Shown here piece by piece: positions 1-7,937 of a stretch of 14,119 nucleotides of DNA. Origin of the DNA: Flavobacteriales bacterium UBA7382 (GTDB lineage Bacteria > Bacteroidota > Bacteroidia > Flavobacteriales_D > Sanyastnellaceae); NCBI GenBank assembly GCA_002469765.1, contig DKNS01000048.1, forward strand, positions 1-14,119, in the 5' to 3' direction. Below the pieces are notes generated by a model. That model saw only the letters and a program-made list of their open reading frames with translations, was not told where the DNA came from and did not search any database. Numbering within the stretch: the first letter of the stretch is position 1; the number at the start of each line of letters is the position of its first letter. A program made the position numbers and the translations under genes.

Positions 1-110
1 GACAGACGTACGACAAGGTGTGGGAGGACAGCGATCGAGACTACTGGATGATCGCCGAGGAGGCCAAGGAATACGGCATGATCGACGAGGTGCTTGTTCG
101 GCCCAGCTGA
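1..110 (+). CDS. clpP: ClpP protease proteolytic subunit, C-terminal end (5' truncated)
   Basis: The window opens inside a reading frame (first whole codon at base 3) that gives 35 residues and stops at TGA 108-110. The visible peptide includes the stretch AEEAKEYGMIDEVL, the characteristic C-terminal strand/helix region of ClpP where 'A.EA..YG.ID.V' is strongly conserved, and the preceding D-R-D-Y-W-M resembles the 'DRD.fm' segment of the family. ClpP is the serine peptidase that forms the barrel of the cytosolic ClpXP protease. The catalytic Ser, His and Asp lie upstream of the window and cannot be checked. clpX follows after 19 bases on the same strand, the classical clpP-clpX arrangement, which makes the identification firm despite the short piece. 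Confidence 0.93.
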   Translation, partial: QTYDKVWEDSDRDYWMIAEEAKEYGMIDEVLVRPS

Positions 111-129
111 TCGAGGCCATTGCTGACCC

Positions 130-1350
130 ATGTCTGACAAAGACCTCCAATGCTCGTTCTGCGGCCGCCCCAAGGCGGACGTGGACATCCTGATCGCAGG
201 TGCCACAGGGCACATCTGCGAACGCTGTGTGGACCAGGCCCAGGCGATTGTTGCGGAAGAAGGCGACGCCCCAACAGCGACTCAATCTTCCATTGACTTC
301 ACCCTGCGTCGTCCTGCTGAAATCAAAGCCCACCTCGACGAGTTTGTGATTGGACAGGATGCCGCCAAACGCACATTGAGCGTCGCGGTGTACAACCACT
401 ACAAAAGGTTGAAACACGAACACGCCGGCGACGAGGCAAGCATCGAGCTGGACAAAAGCAACGTCATTCTTGTAGGAGAAACAGGAACCGGCAAAACCCT
501 GTTGGCCAAAACCATCGCGCGCATGCTTGATGTGCCATTCTGCATCGCCGACGCCACGGTGTTGACAGAGGCAGGCTATGTGGGTGAGGACGTGGAAAGC
601 GTGTTGTCGAGGCTCCTTCAATCGGCTGACTACGATGTCGAGGCCGCCGAGCGGGGCATCGTTTTCATTGACGAAATCGACAAAATTGCCCGGAAAAGTG
701 ACAACCCTTCCATCACGAGAGACGTGAGTGGCGAAGGCGTGCAGCAAGCGTTGCTCAAGCTCCTGGAAGGCACCGACGTGCAGGTGCCCCCGCAAGGCGG
801 AAGAAAACACCCTGAACAGAAGCTCATCACCGTAAACACTGCGAACATCTTATTCGTGTGCGGCGGAGCATTTGCCGGGATGGAGAAAATCATCGCCCGT
901 CGCCTGCGTCAGAGCACCATTGGATACGCCAACCAAGGCATGACGGTGGACGACTCAGAAGCGCTCGCGTACGTGGACCCCTCCGACCTTCGGGCCTTTG
1001 GGTTGATTCCGGAATTGATCGGTCGCTTTCCCGTGTTGACTGCCTTGAGGCCCCTGAAGCGGGACGCTCTGCGACGCATTCTCACCGAGCCCAAGAACGC
1101 CATCGTGCGTCAGTACGTGCAGATTTTCGCGATGGACAGCATCAAACTCAGCTTCGACAATGGGGCCCTAGATTTGATCGTGGATCACGCCGTGGATCGC
1201 AAGCTGGGGGCACGTGGCTTGCGCGGCATTTGCGAAGTGATCTTGCGAAACGCGATGTTTGACCTGCCTGGCAGCGACACCAAGACCTTGAAAGTCACGA
1301 CGAAATACGCCCAATCCCAGTTGGACGCCCAACACAAACAGGCCTCGTGA
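130..1350 (+). CDS. clpX: ATP-dependent Clp protease ATP-binding subunit ClpX
   Basis: ClpX is a 406-residue AAA+ unfoldase that recognises tagged substrates and threads them into ClpP in the cytosol. The N-terminal zinc-binding domain has C8-x2-C11 and C30-x2-C33. The AAA+ module shows Walker A GETGTGKT (116-123), pore loop 1 GYVG (149-152), Walker B IVFIDEID (177-184), the RKH pore loop at 225-227, the arginine-finger segment GRFP (298-301) and sensor 2 GARG (360-363). The ClpP-docking loop normally reads IGF; here I-G-Y occurs at 264-266. Length matches the family (about 400-425). The ATG at 130 places the zinc finger at the usual distance from the N-terminus. It lies 19 bases after clpP and is followed within 2 bases by a rhodanese-domain gene, so all three are probably co-transcribed. 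Confidence 0.98.
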   Translation: MSDKDLQCSFCGRPKADVDILIAGATGHICERCVDQAQAIVAEEGDAPTATQSSIDFTLRRPAEIKAHLDEFVIGQDAAKRTLSVAVYNHYKRLKHEHAGDEASIELDKSNVILVGETGTGKTLLAKTIARMLDVPFCIADATVLTEAGYVGEDVESVLSRLLQSADYDVEAAERGIVFIDEIDKIARKSDNPSITRDVSGEGVQQALLKLLEGTDVQVPPQGGRKHPEQKLITVNTANILFVCGGAFAGMEKIIARRLRQSTIGYANQGMTVDDSEALAYVDPSDLRAFGLIPELIGRFPVLTALRPLKRDALRRILTEPKNAIVRQYVQIFAMDSIKLSFDNGALDLIVDHAVDRKLGARGLRGICEVILRNAMFDLPGSDTKTLKVTTKYAQSQLDAQHKQAS

Positions 1351-1352
1351 TC

Positions 1353-1814
1353 ATGCACCGGATCTCCCTTGCTTGCCTCCTGGTGTCGTGCAATCTGATG
1401 ATTTCATGTGTCGAGGCCCCACCAACCGCCGTTTCAGATGCGACTGAAGCTTCTGCAACAACAACCAAAGCGGTCATCAAGGACGTCAGTGCGGCAGAAT
1501 TTCAGCGGTTGATTGCCGATTTGGATAAGGGCCTTTTGATAGACGTTCGGACTCCAGAAGAATGGGCGGAGGGACACCTTAAAGGGGCTGCGCACAAGGA
1601 TTACTGGAAAGAAGACGACTTTGATGCAGCCATGAATACCATCCCGCGCGACAGGCCGGTACTCGTGTACTGTGCCGGCGGCGGCCGAAGCGGTTTGGCC
1701 GCAAACGAGCTGCACCAGGGGGGACACCTCGAAGTGTACAATCTCGAAGACGGCATCACGGGATGGCAAGACGCGGGGTACCCTGTGACCACAGGACCTG
1801 CGGCAGACTTTTAA
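1353..1814 (+). CDS. Rhodanese-like domain protein, putative lipoprotein
   Basis: This 153-residue protein has one rhodanese domain. Residues 1-19 are short and hydrophobic, ending in L-M-I-S-C19-V-E, a plausible lipobox for lipid attachment at Cys19; the N-region is only weakly basic (H2, R3), so secretion is likely but not certain. A low-complexity Ala/Thr linker (about 22-40) leads to the rhodanese fold with D64-V65-R66 ('IDVRTPEEW') and the active-site loop C107-AGGG-R112-S, the C-x4-R form of sulfurtransferases; C107 would carry the persulfide. Single-domain envelope rhodaneses have few defined substrates, so the role is unknown. ATG 1353 begins 2 bases after the clpX stop; a GTG at 1347 would overlap clpX and only adds two residues. 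It probably shares the clpP-clpX transcript. Confidence 0.9.
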   Translation: MHRISLACLLVSCNLMISCVEAPPTAVSDATEASATTTKAVIKDVSAAEFQRLIADLDKGLLIDVRTPEEWAEGHLKGAAHKDYWKEDDFDAAMNTIPRDRPVLVYCAGGGRSGLAANELHQGGHLEVYNLEDGITGWQDAGYPVTTGPAADF

Positions 1815-1851
1815 GTCGGTGTCGTGTGAACTCCTTGTGAACAACGGGGAC

Positions 1852-1868
1852 GCCCCAAAAACAGGGGC
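1852..1868 (+). other. GC-rich stem-loop after the rhodanese gene
   Basis: A perfect 5-base stem GCCCC (1852-1856) / GGGGC (1864-1868) encloses an A-rich 7-base loop. It lies 37 bases past the rhodanese stop and 47 bases before the mutS start. It could weaken transcription between the clpPX group and mutS, but there is no T-run after it, so an intrinsic terminator is not established. Confidence 0.25.
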
Positions 1869-1884
1869 TGCCGGGCCTCCATGC

Positions 1885-1892
1885 TACATTCG
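1885..1892 (+). promoter_or_regulatory. Possible -7 promoter element for mutS
   Basis: TACATTCG matches the Bacteroidota primary-sigma -7 consensus TAnnTTTG at all but one specified position. A start of transcription some 7 bases after its centre would leave a leader of about 20 bases before the GTG at 1916. No TTG-type -33 element is seen at the expected distance (around 1862), so this is a weak call. Confidence 0.22.
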
Positions 1893-1915
1893 ACGTTCAC
1901 TGAAAGAACCTCGAC

Positions 1916-4555
1916 GTGGCAGGCAAGGAAACCCCTTTGATGAAGCAATACAACCGGATCAAGGCCAAGCATCCGGACACAGTGTTGCTCTTCCGCGTGG
2001 GCGATTTCTACGAGACGTTCGGTTCTGACGCGGTGGCGGCAGCCAATGTGCTGGACATTGTGTTGACCAAACGTGGCAACGGCAGCGCCTCGGAAATCGA
2101 GTTGGCCGGTTTCCCGCACCACAGCCTGGACACGTACCTCCCCAAGCTCGTCAAATCTGGCCTGAAGGTGGCCGTGTGCGACCAGTTGGAAGACCCCAAA
2201 CAGGCCAAGGGCTTGGTCAAACGTGGGGTCACCGAACTCGTCACTCCAGGGCTCGTCATGCACGACCATGTGCTCGAAAGCAAGGCCAACCATTACGTCG
2301 CCGCCATCCACTGGACACCCAAGGCGGTGGGCCTGGCTTTGCTCGATCTGAGTACAGGTGAATTTCAAGCGGCGGAGGGAGATGCCCGATGGGTGGACCG
2401 CATTCTGAAGAGCCTCGAACCCAAGGAGTGGCTCATCGACCGGAGGCACGAAGCGGATGTACGAGCCCTGTTTGGAGACGACGTGCCCCGAACCAAATTG
2501 GAGGATTGGGTTTTCACCCAAGCCTACGCCGAAGAATGGATTGCCAAACAGTTTGCAACAGGATCCCTCAAGGGACTTGGGTTGGACGATGCCCCCTTGG
2601 CCACTGTGGCCGTAGGGGCCGTGCTCCATTACCTTGATTTGACACATCACCGAGAAACGGCACATATCCAAAGCGTGGCGCGGTTGCGGCCCAGCGACGG
2701 CATGTGGCTGGACCGTTTCACGGTGCGCAACCTGGAAATATTGCACCCCAACCACGAGGACGGCACGTCCCTGGTGGAGGTTCTGGATCGAACCTGCACC
2801 CCCATGGGAGGTCGAGCCCTGCGCCGGGCCCTGGTGGCGCCATTGACCGACCTGGACCTGCTGAGTCAACGGCACGAAGCCGTCGACCGGCTGGCGGAAG
2901 AAGTATCGCTTCGTCACGAATTGCGCAGCATCCTGGGGCGCGTGGGTGACCTTGAACGCTTAACCTCCAAAGCAAGCTCCGGCCGGATCAACCCTCGCGA
3001 GTTGGGCCATGTCCGCCGCGGGCTGCACGCCGTGCAAGCGGTGGCCGACACCACAGCCGGAGAAGCTTCTCTGTTGCCCTATTTGGAGTCGTTGAGCCCT
3101 TGCACCGAAATGCTGGCAAGATTGGATCGTGAGCTCGTCGACGAGCCTGCAGTCGCCATCGGCAAAGGAGAGGTCATTGCCTCTGGGGTCAGTGCCGAGC
3201 TCGACGCCGTGAGGCGGCTGGCTTTCAACAGCCAAGAGGCCCTCGACGCCATTCGGGACCGCGAAGCGGAGGCCACTGGCATTTCAGGGTTGAAGGTGGC
3301 GTTCAACAACGTCTTTGGATACTACCTGGAAGTCCGAAATGCCCACAAGGACAAGGTGCCTGAAGGCTGGATCCGGAAGCAAACCCTCACGCAAGCTGAG
3401 CGTTACATCACCGAAGAACTGAAGGAATTGGAGTCTCAAATCCTCTCGGCGAAAGACAAGGCCCAAAGCTTGGAAACAACGGCGTTTTCAAACATCGTGA
3501 CCGCTTGTGCTGGAGAACTGCCCTTGCTGATGGGCAACGCCAGGGCCATGGGGTTGTTGGACATGCTGTCCTCGCATGCCGAGTCCGCCGCAGAATTGGG
3601 CTACACTCGGCCCCGCATGAACGACGGGCGAGGCCTCTCCATCACAGAAGGAAGGCACCCTGTCATTGAACGGCAACTGCCTCCTGGCGAAACGTACGTG
3701 GCCAACGACATCCAGCTCGACCCCGAAACCAGACAAATTTTGATGGTCACAGGACCCAACATGTCGGGGAAGAGTGCGCTGCTGCGGCAAACTGCCTTGA
3801 TCTCGCTGATGGCGCAAGCCGGGTCCTTTGTCCCTGCCAAGCACGCCAGCTTGGGCATTCTTGACCGCATCTTCACCCGGGTAGGTGCGTCAGACAACAT
3901 CAGCAGCGGCGAATCCACCTTCATGGTGGAGATGAACGAAACCGCGGCCATCCTCAACAACCTCACGCCTCGGAGCCTGGTGCTGTTGGATGAAATTGGG
4001 CGCGGCACCAGCACCTACGACGGCGTCAGCATCGCCTGGGCCATCGCCGAATACTTGCATGAAACGAGCAAGCACCGGTCACTTACACTGTTCGCCACGC
4101 ACTACCACGAACTCAACGACATGAGCCAGCGCTTGTTGAGGATCGTCAACGTGAATGTGAGCGTGAAAGAGATGAACGGCAAGGTGGTGTTCCTGCGCAA
4201 ATTGGCTCCAGGTGGCAGCAACCACAGCTTTGGCATCCATGTGGCCCGCTTGGCTGGCATGCCAAGGACTTTGGTGCTCCGCGCCGAGGAAGTTCTGGAA
4301 TCGTTGGAATCGGCCCGAAGTGGTGACAAAGTGTCTTCGCAAGACGCCAGCATGCCGCGTCACCAACCTCCCGATTTGTCCACCATTTCCCCAGCAACAG
4401 ACGGGATGCAAATGAGCTTCTTCCAACTGGACGATCCCGCCCTCGAGTCCATTCGTGACCAACTGATGGAAGTGGACATCGACCACCTGACGCCAGTGCA
4501 AGCATTGATGAAGCTTCACGAAATCAAGGCGACCTTGAAGGGCAAGAAGGGCTGA
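1916..4555 (+). CDS. mutS: DNA mismatch repair protein MutS
   Basis: MutS, 879 residues, recognises base mismatches and small loops and recruits MutL to start mismatch repair. The N-terminal mismatch-recognition domain has the F31-Y32-E33 wedge (within 'GDFYETF') that stacks on the mismatched base. The connector, lever and clamp regions fill roughly 120-560. The C-terminal ABC-type ATPase has Walker A GPNMSGKS (613-620), Walker B with D692-E693 ('LLDEIGRGTSTYDG' includes the signature/D-loop) and the 'FATHYHEL' H-loop further on. Near the C-terminus QMSFF (832-836) resembles the beta-clamp binding motif of MutS proteins. GTG 1916 is chosen because the family N-terminus normally includes the 'KETPLMKQY' peptide; ATG 1940 would remove it. 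It converges on the alanine dehydrogenase gene with a 19-base gap. Confidence 0.98.
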   Translation: MAGKETPLMKQYNRIKAKHPDTVLLFRVGDFYETFGSDAVAAANVLDIVLTKRGNGSASEIELAGFPHHSLDTYLPKLVKSGLKVAVCDQLEDPKQAKGLVKRGVTELVTPGLVMHDHVLESKANHYVAAIHWTPKAVGLALLDLSTGEFQAAEGDARWVDRILKSLEPKEWLIDRRHEADVRALFGDDVPRTKLEDWVFTQAYAEEWIAKQFATGSLKGLGLDDAPLATVAVGAVLHYLDLTHHRETAHIQSVARLRPSDGMWLDRFTVRNLEILHPNHEDGTSLVEVLDRTCTPMGGRALRRALVAPLTDLDLLSQRHEAVDRLAEEVSLRHELRSILGRVGDLERLTSKASSGRINPRELGHVRRGLHAVQAVADTTAGEASLLPYLESLSPCTEMLARLDRELVDEPAVAIGKGEVIASGVSAELDAVRRLAFNSQEALDAIRDREAEATGISGLKVAFNNVFGYYLEVRNAHKDKVPEGWIRKQTLTQAERYITEELKELESQILSAKDKAQSLETTAFSNIVTACAGELPLLMGNARAMGLLDMLSSHAESAAELGYTRPRMNDGRGLSITEGRHPVIERQLPPGETYVANDIQLDPETRQILMVTGPNMSGKSALLRQTALISLMAQAGSFVPAKHASLGILDRIFTRVGASDNISSGESTFMVEMNETAAILNNLTPRSLVLLDEIGRGTSTYDGVSIAWAIAEYLHETSKHRSLTLFATHYHELNDMSQRLLRIVNVNVSVKEMNGKVVFLRKLAPGGSNHSFGIHVARLAGMPRTLVLRAEEVLESLESARSGDKVSSQDASMPRHQPPDLSTISPATDGMQMSFFQLDDPALESIRDQLMEVDIDHLTPVQALMKLHEIKATLKGKKG

Positions 4556-4574
4556 ATGTCCAGGGACAGGGCGA

Positions 4575-5792
4575 TCAGAGCGCTGCCGTGAGTAAGTCCA
4601 AAGGCTTCCAAGGCATCCCGCGGTCCACAGCCAATTCCTCGTGAGTGAGCGTGCCGTTGAACATGTACACCCCTGTGGCCATCAAATTCCGCTCTTTGAT
4701 GGAGGGGACCAACCCGCCATCGGCCGCCAGCCCTAATAGCAAGGGCGCGGCGAGGTTGCTCATCGCCTTGCTGGCCGTCCGCGAGACCCGCGAAGGGATG
4801 TTGGGCACGCAATAGTGGATCACGCCACACTCAATGAAGGTGGAGCGCTCGTGGCTGGTGAGTCGGGAGGTTTCAAACACCCCGCCTTGGTCGATGCTGA
4901 CGTCCACCACAATGGAACGTTCACGCATGCCCGCCACCATGGGCTCGCTGACGAGCATCGGGGCACGGGAGCCCGAGCCTCGCACTGCCCCGATGGCCAC
5001 ATCTGCCGACTTCAGGGCCTCTTCCAACACGGAAGGCTGGAGGGTTGAAGTCCACAACCGCTGACCCACAGCATTTTGAAGGCGGATCAGGCGGTGCACG
5101 CTGTTGTCAAACACCTTGACGGTCGCTCCAAGCCCCAAAGCCGATCGGGCCGCGAATTCACCCACGGTGCCCGCACCGAGAATCACCACTTCGCTGGGAC
5201 GGACACCGCTGACCCCACCCAGCATGTTCCCCATGCCTTGCTCGCTGGCCATGAGTTCACCTGCAATGAGTATGGCCGTGTTGCCCGCGATTTCGCCCAT
5301 CGCACGGACCAAAGGCTGGATGCCGTTCTCGTTTTGGACGAAGTCCCACGCAATGGCTGTGGTTTTCTTGGCGCTCAGGGCTTCAAGCAGCCCTTCATTT
5401 TGAACGCTCAATTGCAACGCCGAAATGAGGGTTTGGCGCATGCCCATCATGGCGACTTCCTCCAAGGAGGGCGGCTCGACCTTGAGAACTATGCTGGCCT
5501 GGAACACCTGGCTCTTGTCGTAAACAATCCTGGCGCCCGCCTCGCTGTAATCGTTGTCCGAGAATTGGGCGTAGGCTCCGGCTTGGGTTTCCACCAACAC
5601 TTGGTGACCGTGCGCGGCCAAAAGCGCCACCGCCTCTGGCACCAGCGCCACACGCTTTTCCTGAAGGCTGGTTTCTGCAGGAATGCCAATTGTCAACTCG
5701 GCTTGCCCCTTCTTGGCCTCGAGCAATTCCTCTTGCGGGAGCAGGGCTGCCTCGCGGGCGAGGGCTTTGATGGCTTTGCGTCCAGTATCCAT
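4575..5792 (-). CDS. ald: Alanine dehydrogenase-family NAD-dependent oxidoreductase
   Basis: This 405-residue protein is of the AlaDh/PntA family, which in alanine dehydrogenases interconverts L-alanine with pyruvate plus ammonia using NAD. The Rossmann motif GAGTVG is at 206-211, with D229 at the end of the second strand. Equivalents of known active-site residues are R47 (in 'EKRVAL'), K104 ('VLKVEPP') and D301 ('SIDQGG'). The catalytic histidine expected in the motif 'LHL' is replaced: the aligned segment reads S-A-L-Q127-L-S. An N-terminal extension of about 32 residues precedes the usual start of the fold and fits Bacteroidota homologues. ATG 5792 is preferred over an upstream in-frame start at 5879 that would overlap tsaE by 56 bases. 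It is last in porX-tsaE-ald, 31 bases after tsaE. Family membership is firm; alanine as the substrate is less so. Confidence 0.92.
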   Translation of the reverse strand: MDTGRKAIKALAREAALLPQEELLEAKKGQAELTIGIPAETSLQEKRVALVPEAVALLAAHGHQVLVETQAGAYAQFSDNDYSEAGARIVYDKSQVFQASIVLKVEPPSLEEVAMMGMRQTLISALQLSVQNEGLLEALSAKKTTAIAWDFVQNENGIQPLVRAMGEIAGNTAILIAGELMASEQGMGNMLGGVSGVRPSEVVILGAGTVGEFAARSALGLGATVKVFDNSVHRLIRLQNAVGQRLWTSTLQPSVLEEALKSADVAIGAVRGSGSRAPMLVSEPMVAGMRERSIVVDVSIDQGGVFETSRLTSHERSTFIECGVIHYCVPNIPSRVSRTASKAMSNLAAPLLLGLAADGGLVPSIKERNLMATGVYMFNGTLTHEELAVDRGMPWKPLDLLTAAL

Positions 5793-5823
5793 GACGGCCC
5801 CAAAATAGCCAAGCCCAACCGAT

Positions 5824-6288
5824 TCAACCCCGGAGGACCGACAAAATACATTGCCTGGTCCCGTTGGGCAGTTCCTCAACTTGGAGCAAATGCGCGTCGT
5901 CGGGCATCAACCCGGGCACCCGCTCGGGCCACTCAACCAAGGTGAGCACCTCATCTAAAAGCATGTCCGCAATCCCGGCGCGTTCGGCTTCCTCCTCGTT
6001 TTCCAGCCGATACAAGTCCATGTGCCGGACTTGAAAAATTTGGCCTTGGCGCAAGACGCTGTGGTGGTGCACCAGCCCAAACGTCGGACTCGTCCCCTCC
6101 TCCTCTGAGCCCCAAGCCTGCAACACAGCACGCACCAAAGTGGTCTTCCCTGCACCCATGGCACCATGCACCGCAACGACGCCAGACATGGGGAGGGCCG
6201 CAGTCACTTCCGAAGCCACCCGCGGCAAATCCTCTAGCCCATAGCCTTTCCAAGCTCCAAGCTGGGTCAACATCGGCATGTCTGTCAT
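5824..6288 (-). CDS. tsaE: tRNA t6A biosynthesis ATPase TsaE
   Basis: TsaE (154 residues) is the P-loop ATPase partner of TsaB/TsaD in the cytosolic complex that makes N6-threonylcarbamoyladenosine at tRNA position 37. Walker A is G-A-M-G-A-G-K48-T-T (42-50). Family signatures follow in order: SPTF (67-70), H89-M-D91-L-Y93-R-L (the 'HxDxYRL' motif) and E119-W-P-E-R123 (the 'EWxER' motif). Length is typical (about 135-160). The chosen ATG at 6288 overlaps the porX stop as ATGA (6288-6285), so translation is probably coupled to PorX; an upstream in-frame start at 6315 would sit inside porX. It precedes the alanine dehydrogenase gene by 31 bases. Confidence 0.96.
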   Translation of the reverse strand: MTDMPMLTQLGAWKGYGLEDLPRVASEVTAALPMSGVVAVHGAMGAGKTTLVRAVLQAWGSEEEGTSPTFGLVHHHSVLRQGQIFQVRHMDLYRLENEEEAERAGIADMLLDEVLTLVEWPERVPGLMPDDAHLLQVEELPNGTRQCILSVLRG

Positions 6289-7847
6289 GTGTTTTTGGGG
6301 TCCAACACCACCCAAGGAATGATCATCTCTTCCATGCTCACGCCGCCATGCTGGAAGGAATTGCGGAACGTCTTGACGTAATGGGATGCGTTGTTGGGGT
6401 ACACCAAAAAATCCCTCGTTTTGGCGAAAATGTACGTGCTAGAGACGTTGGGTTTGGGAAGCCCCACTTTGTCTGGTTGCATCACCTCCATCACCTCGTC
6501 GGCGTTGTAGCCTAGGTTCCTTCCCACTTTGTAGCGCAGGTTGGCGTTGGTCGCACGGTCGCCACGCACCTCGACTGGGTGATCCACGCGCATCGTGCCA
6601 TGGTCCGTGGTCAACACAACGCGTCCCCCCATCTCCGCCATGGCGTCAAGCATGTCTTTCAGCGGGCTGTGCACAAACCACGAATGCGTCAAGCTTCGGT
6701 ACGCCGCTTCGTCGTCGGCCAATTCCTTGATCACCTCCATCTCCGAGCGCGCATGACTGAGCATGTCCACGAAATTGTAGACCACCGTCGTCACAGATTG
6801 GCCTTTTTGCTCGTGGAAGCGGTCGGCCAGACGCTTTCCTGCCTCCAGGCTTGTGATTTTGTGATACGCCGTTTTCCCTTCCACCCCCATGCGATGAAAC
6901 AGGGCTTGTTGAAGCTTGGCCTCGTGCGCGTTTTTGGAGCCTTCGGCTGACTCATCCACCCAGCAATCGGGCATCACCCTGGCAATCTCTGCAGGGGTCA
7001 TCCCCGCGAACAAGGCGTTTCTCGCGTATTGGGTGGCCGTGGGCAACAGGCTCAAATACGTCTTCTCCTCCGTGATGTTCCAATCGTCGGAAAGCACAGG
7101 TGCGATGGCACGCCACTGGTCCCAGCGCAGGTTGTCGATGACCACCAAAAACAGCGGTCGGCCCTCCGATCCGGCCACCGCGTCGGGCAACCATGTCGGC
7201 AGCACTTGGTGAGACATCACAGGACCCTGTTCCATGCCCGTCATCCAATGTTCGTAGTGATCCTCGACGAAACGTGCGAATTGGTGATTGGCCTCGGCAT
7301 GTTGATTTTCCAAAATCTCCAACATGCCGCCGTCGCCAGAATCTCCCAACGTCAAGTGCCAATGGCAAAGTCGTCGGTACACTTCGGACCATTCATCCGC
7401 ATTCATCCGCCCGCCCAACTGCATGGCCAACTCACGAAACTCCCGCATGTACGCCGATTGAGCTTGCTCACCTTGGATCCTTCGGTTGTCCAAAATTTTC
7501 TTGACCGCCATCAAGATTTGGTTTGGATTCACAGGCTTGATCAGGTAGTCGCTGATTTTGGATCCGATGGCCTCCTCCATGATGTGCTCCTCCTCACTCT
7601 TGGTAATCATGATGACGGGCAACTCAGGTCGTTTGGACTTGATGCGCTGAAGCGTCTCAATCCCGTTGAGGCCGGGCATGTTCTCATCCAAAAACACCAC
7701 GTCATACATGTGCTCATCCACCCGCTCAAGCGCCTCCACCCCACTGTTGACCCCGGTTACGTCGTATCCCTTTTCGTCGAGGAACAACATGTGGGGTCGC
7801 AGCAATTCGATTTCGTCGTCTGCCCAAAGAATATGTGGTCGTGCCAT
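6285..7847 (-). CDS. porX: PorX: response regulator receiver fused to a PglZ/alkaline phosphatase-like domain
   Basis: PorX (520 residues from ATG 7847; ATG 7853 is equally possible) is the response regulator of the PorX/PorY system controlling the type IX secretion system in Bacteroidota. The N-terminal receiver (about 5-120) has acidic pair D10-D11, phospho-acceptor D54 in 'FLDENMPG', switch residue T82 and K104 in 'LIKP'. A helical linker leads to a PglZ/alkaline-phosphatase-superfamily domain (about 225-515): D238 in 'VVIDNLRWDQW', a candidate nucleophile threonine T270 or T272 in 'LLPTATQY', and likely metal ligands D361, H365, D415-H416 ('TTDHGT') and H500. Work on Porphyromonas PorX reports zinc-dependent phosphodiesterase activity on oligonucleotides. 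There is no DNA-binding helix-turn-helix. Gene order porX-tsaE-ald, divergent from an HD-domain gene, matches what I recall from flavobacteria. Confidence 0.94.
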   Translation of the reverse strand: MARPHILWADDEIELLRPHMLFLDEKGYDVTGVNSGVEALERVDEHMYDVVFLDENMPGLNGIETLQRIKSKRPELPVIMITKSEEEHIMEEAIGSKISDYLIKPVNPNQILMAVKKILDNRRIQGEQAQSAYMREFRELAMQLGGRMNADEWSEVYRRLCHWHLTLGDSGDGGMLEILENQHAEANHQFARFVEDHYEHWMTGMEQGPVMSHQVLPTWLPDAVAGSEGRPLFLVVIDNLRWDQWRAIAPVLSDDWNITEEKTYLSLLPTATQYARNALFAGMTPAEIARVMPDCWVDESAEGSKNAHEAKLQQALFHRMGVEGKTAYHKITSLEAGKRLADRFHEQKGQSVTTVVYNFVDMLSHARSEMEVIKELADDEAAYRSLTHSWFVHSPLKDMLDAMAEMGGRVVLTTDHGTMRVDHPVEVRGDRATNANLRYKVGRNLGYNADEVMEVMQPDKVGLPKPNVSSTYIFAKTRDFLVYPNNASHYVKTFRNSFQHGGVSMEEMIIPWVVLDPKNT

Positions 7848-7937
7848 GCGCATGTGTGTTCGAGCAAAACCGGCCGCCGCGAGCGTTCTCGGCACCCGTA
7901 TCTTGCGACAAAGTAACGCCGAGACGCGCGACATCGT
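7848..7937. promoter_or_regulatory. Divergent intergenic region, porX / HD-domain gene
   Basis: These 90 bases separate two divergent start codons, so they should hold promoters for both the porX-tsaE-ald unit and the HD gene. On the minus strand TTACTTTG (7916-7909) differs from TAnnTTTG at one specified position and would give porX a leader of about 58 bases, but the nearest TTG upstream is about 25 bases away, which is long. On the plus strand only a poor match, TATCTTGC (7899-7906), is visible. No Shine-Dalgarno sequence precedes either start. Confidence 0.4.

Noticed and set aside
1811..2917. Long minus-strand open frame (368 codons) opposite the 5' part of mutS
   Set aside because: It lies entirely antisense to mutS, has His/Gln/Gly-rich composition typical of the complement of a GC-rich gene, and shows no recognisable domain.
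5793..5879. Longer N-terminus for the alanine dehydrogenase homologue
   Set aside because: The added 29 residues would overlap tsaE by 56 bases and do not resemble the family; ATG 5792 gives a sensible N-terminus and spacing.
5076..5945. Long plus-strand open frame (289 codons) opposite the alanine dehydrogenase gene and the end of tsaE
   Set aside because: It is a complementary-strand shadow of two well-supported genes with no family motif.
7029..7916. Plus-strand open frame (295 codons) opposite porX
   Set aside because: It is antisense to the receiver and linker regions of PorX with shadow-like composition and no domain.
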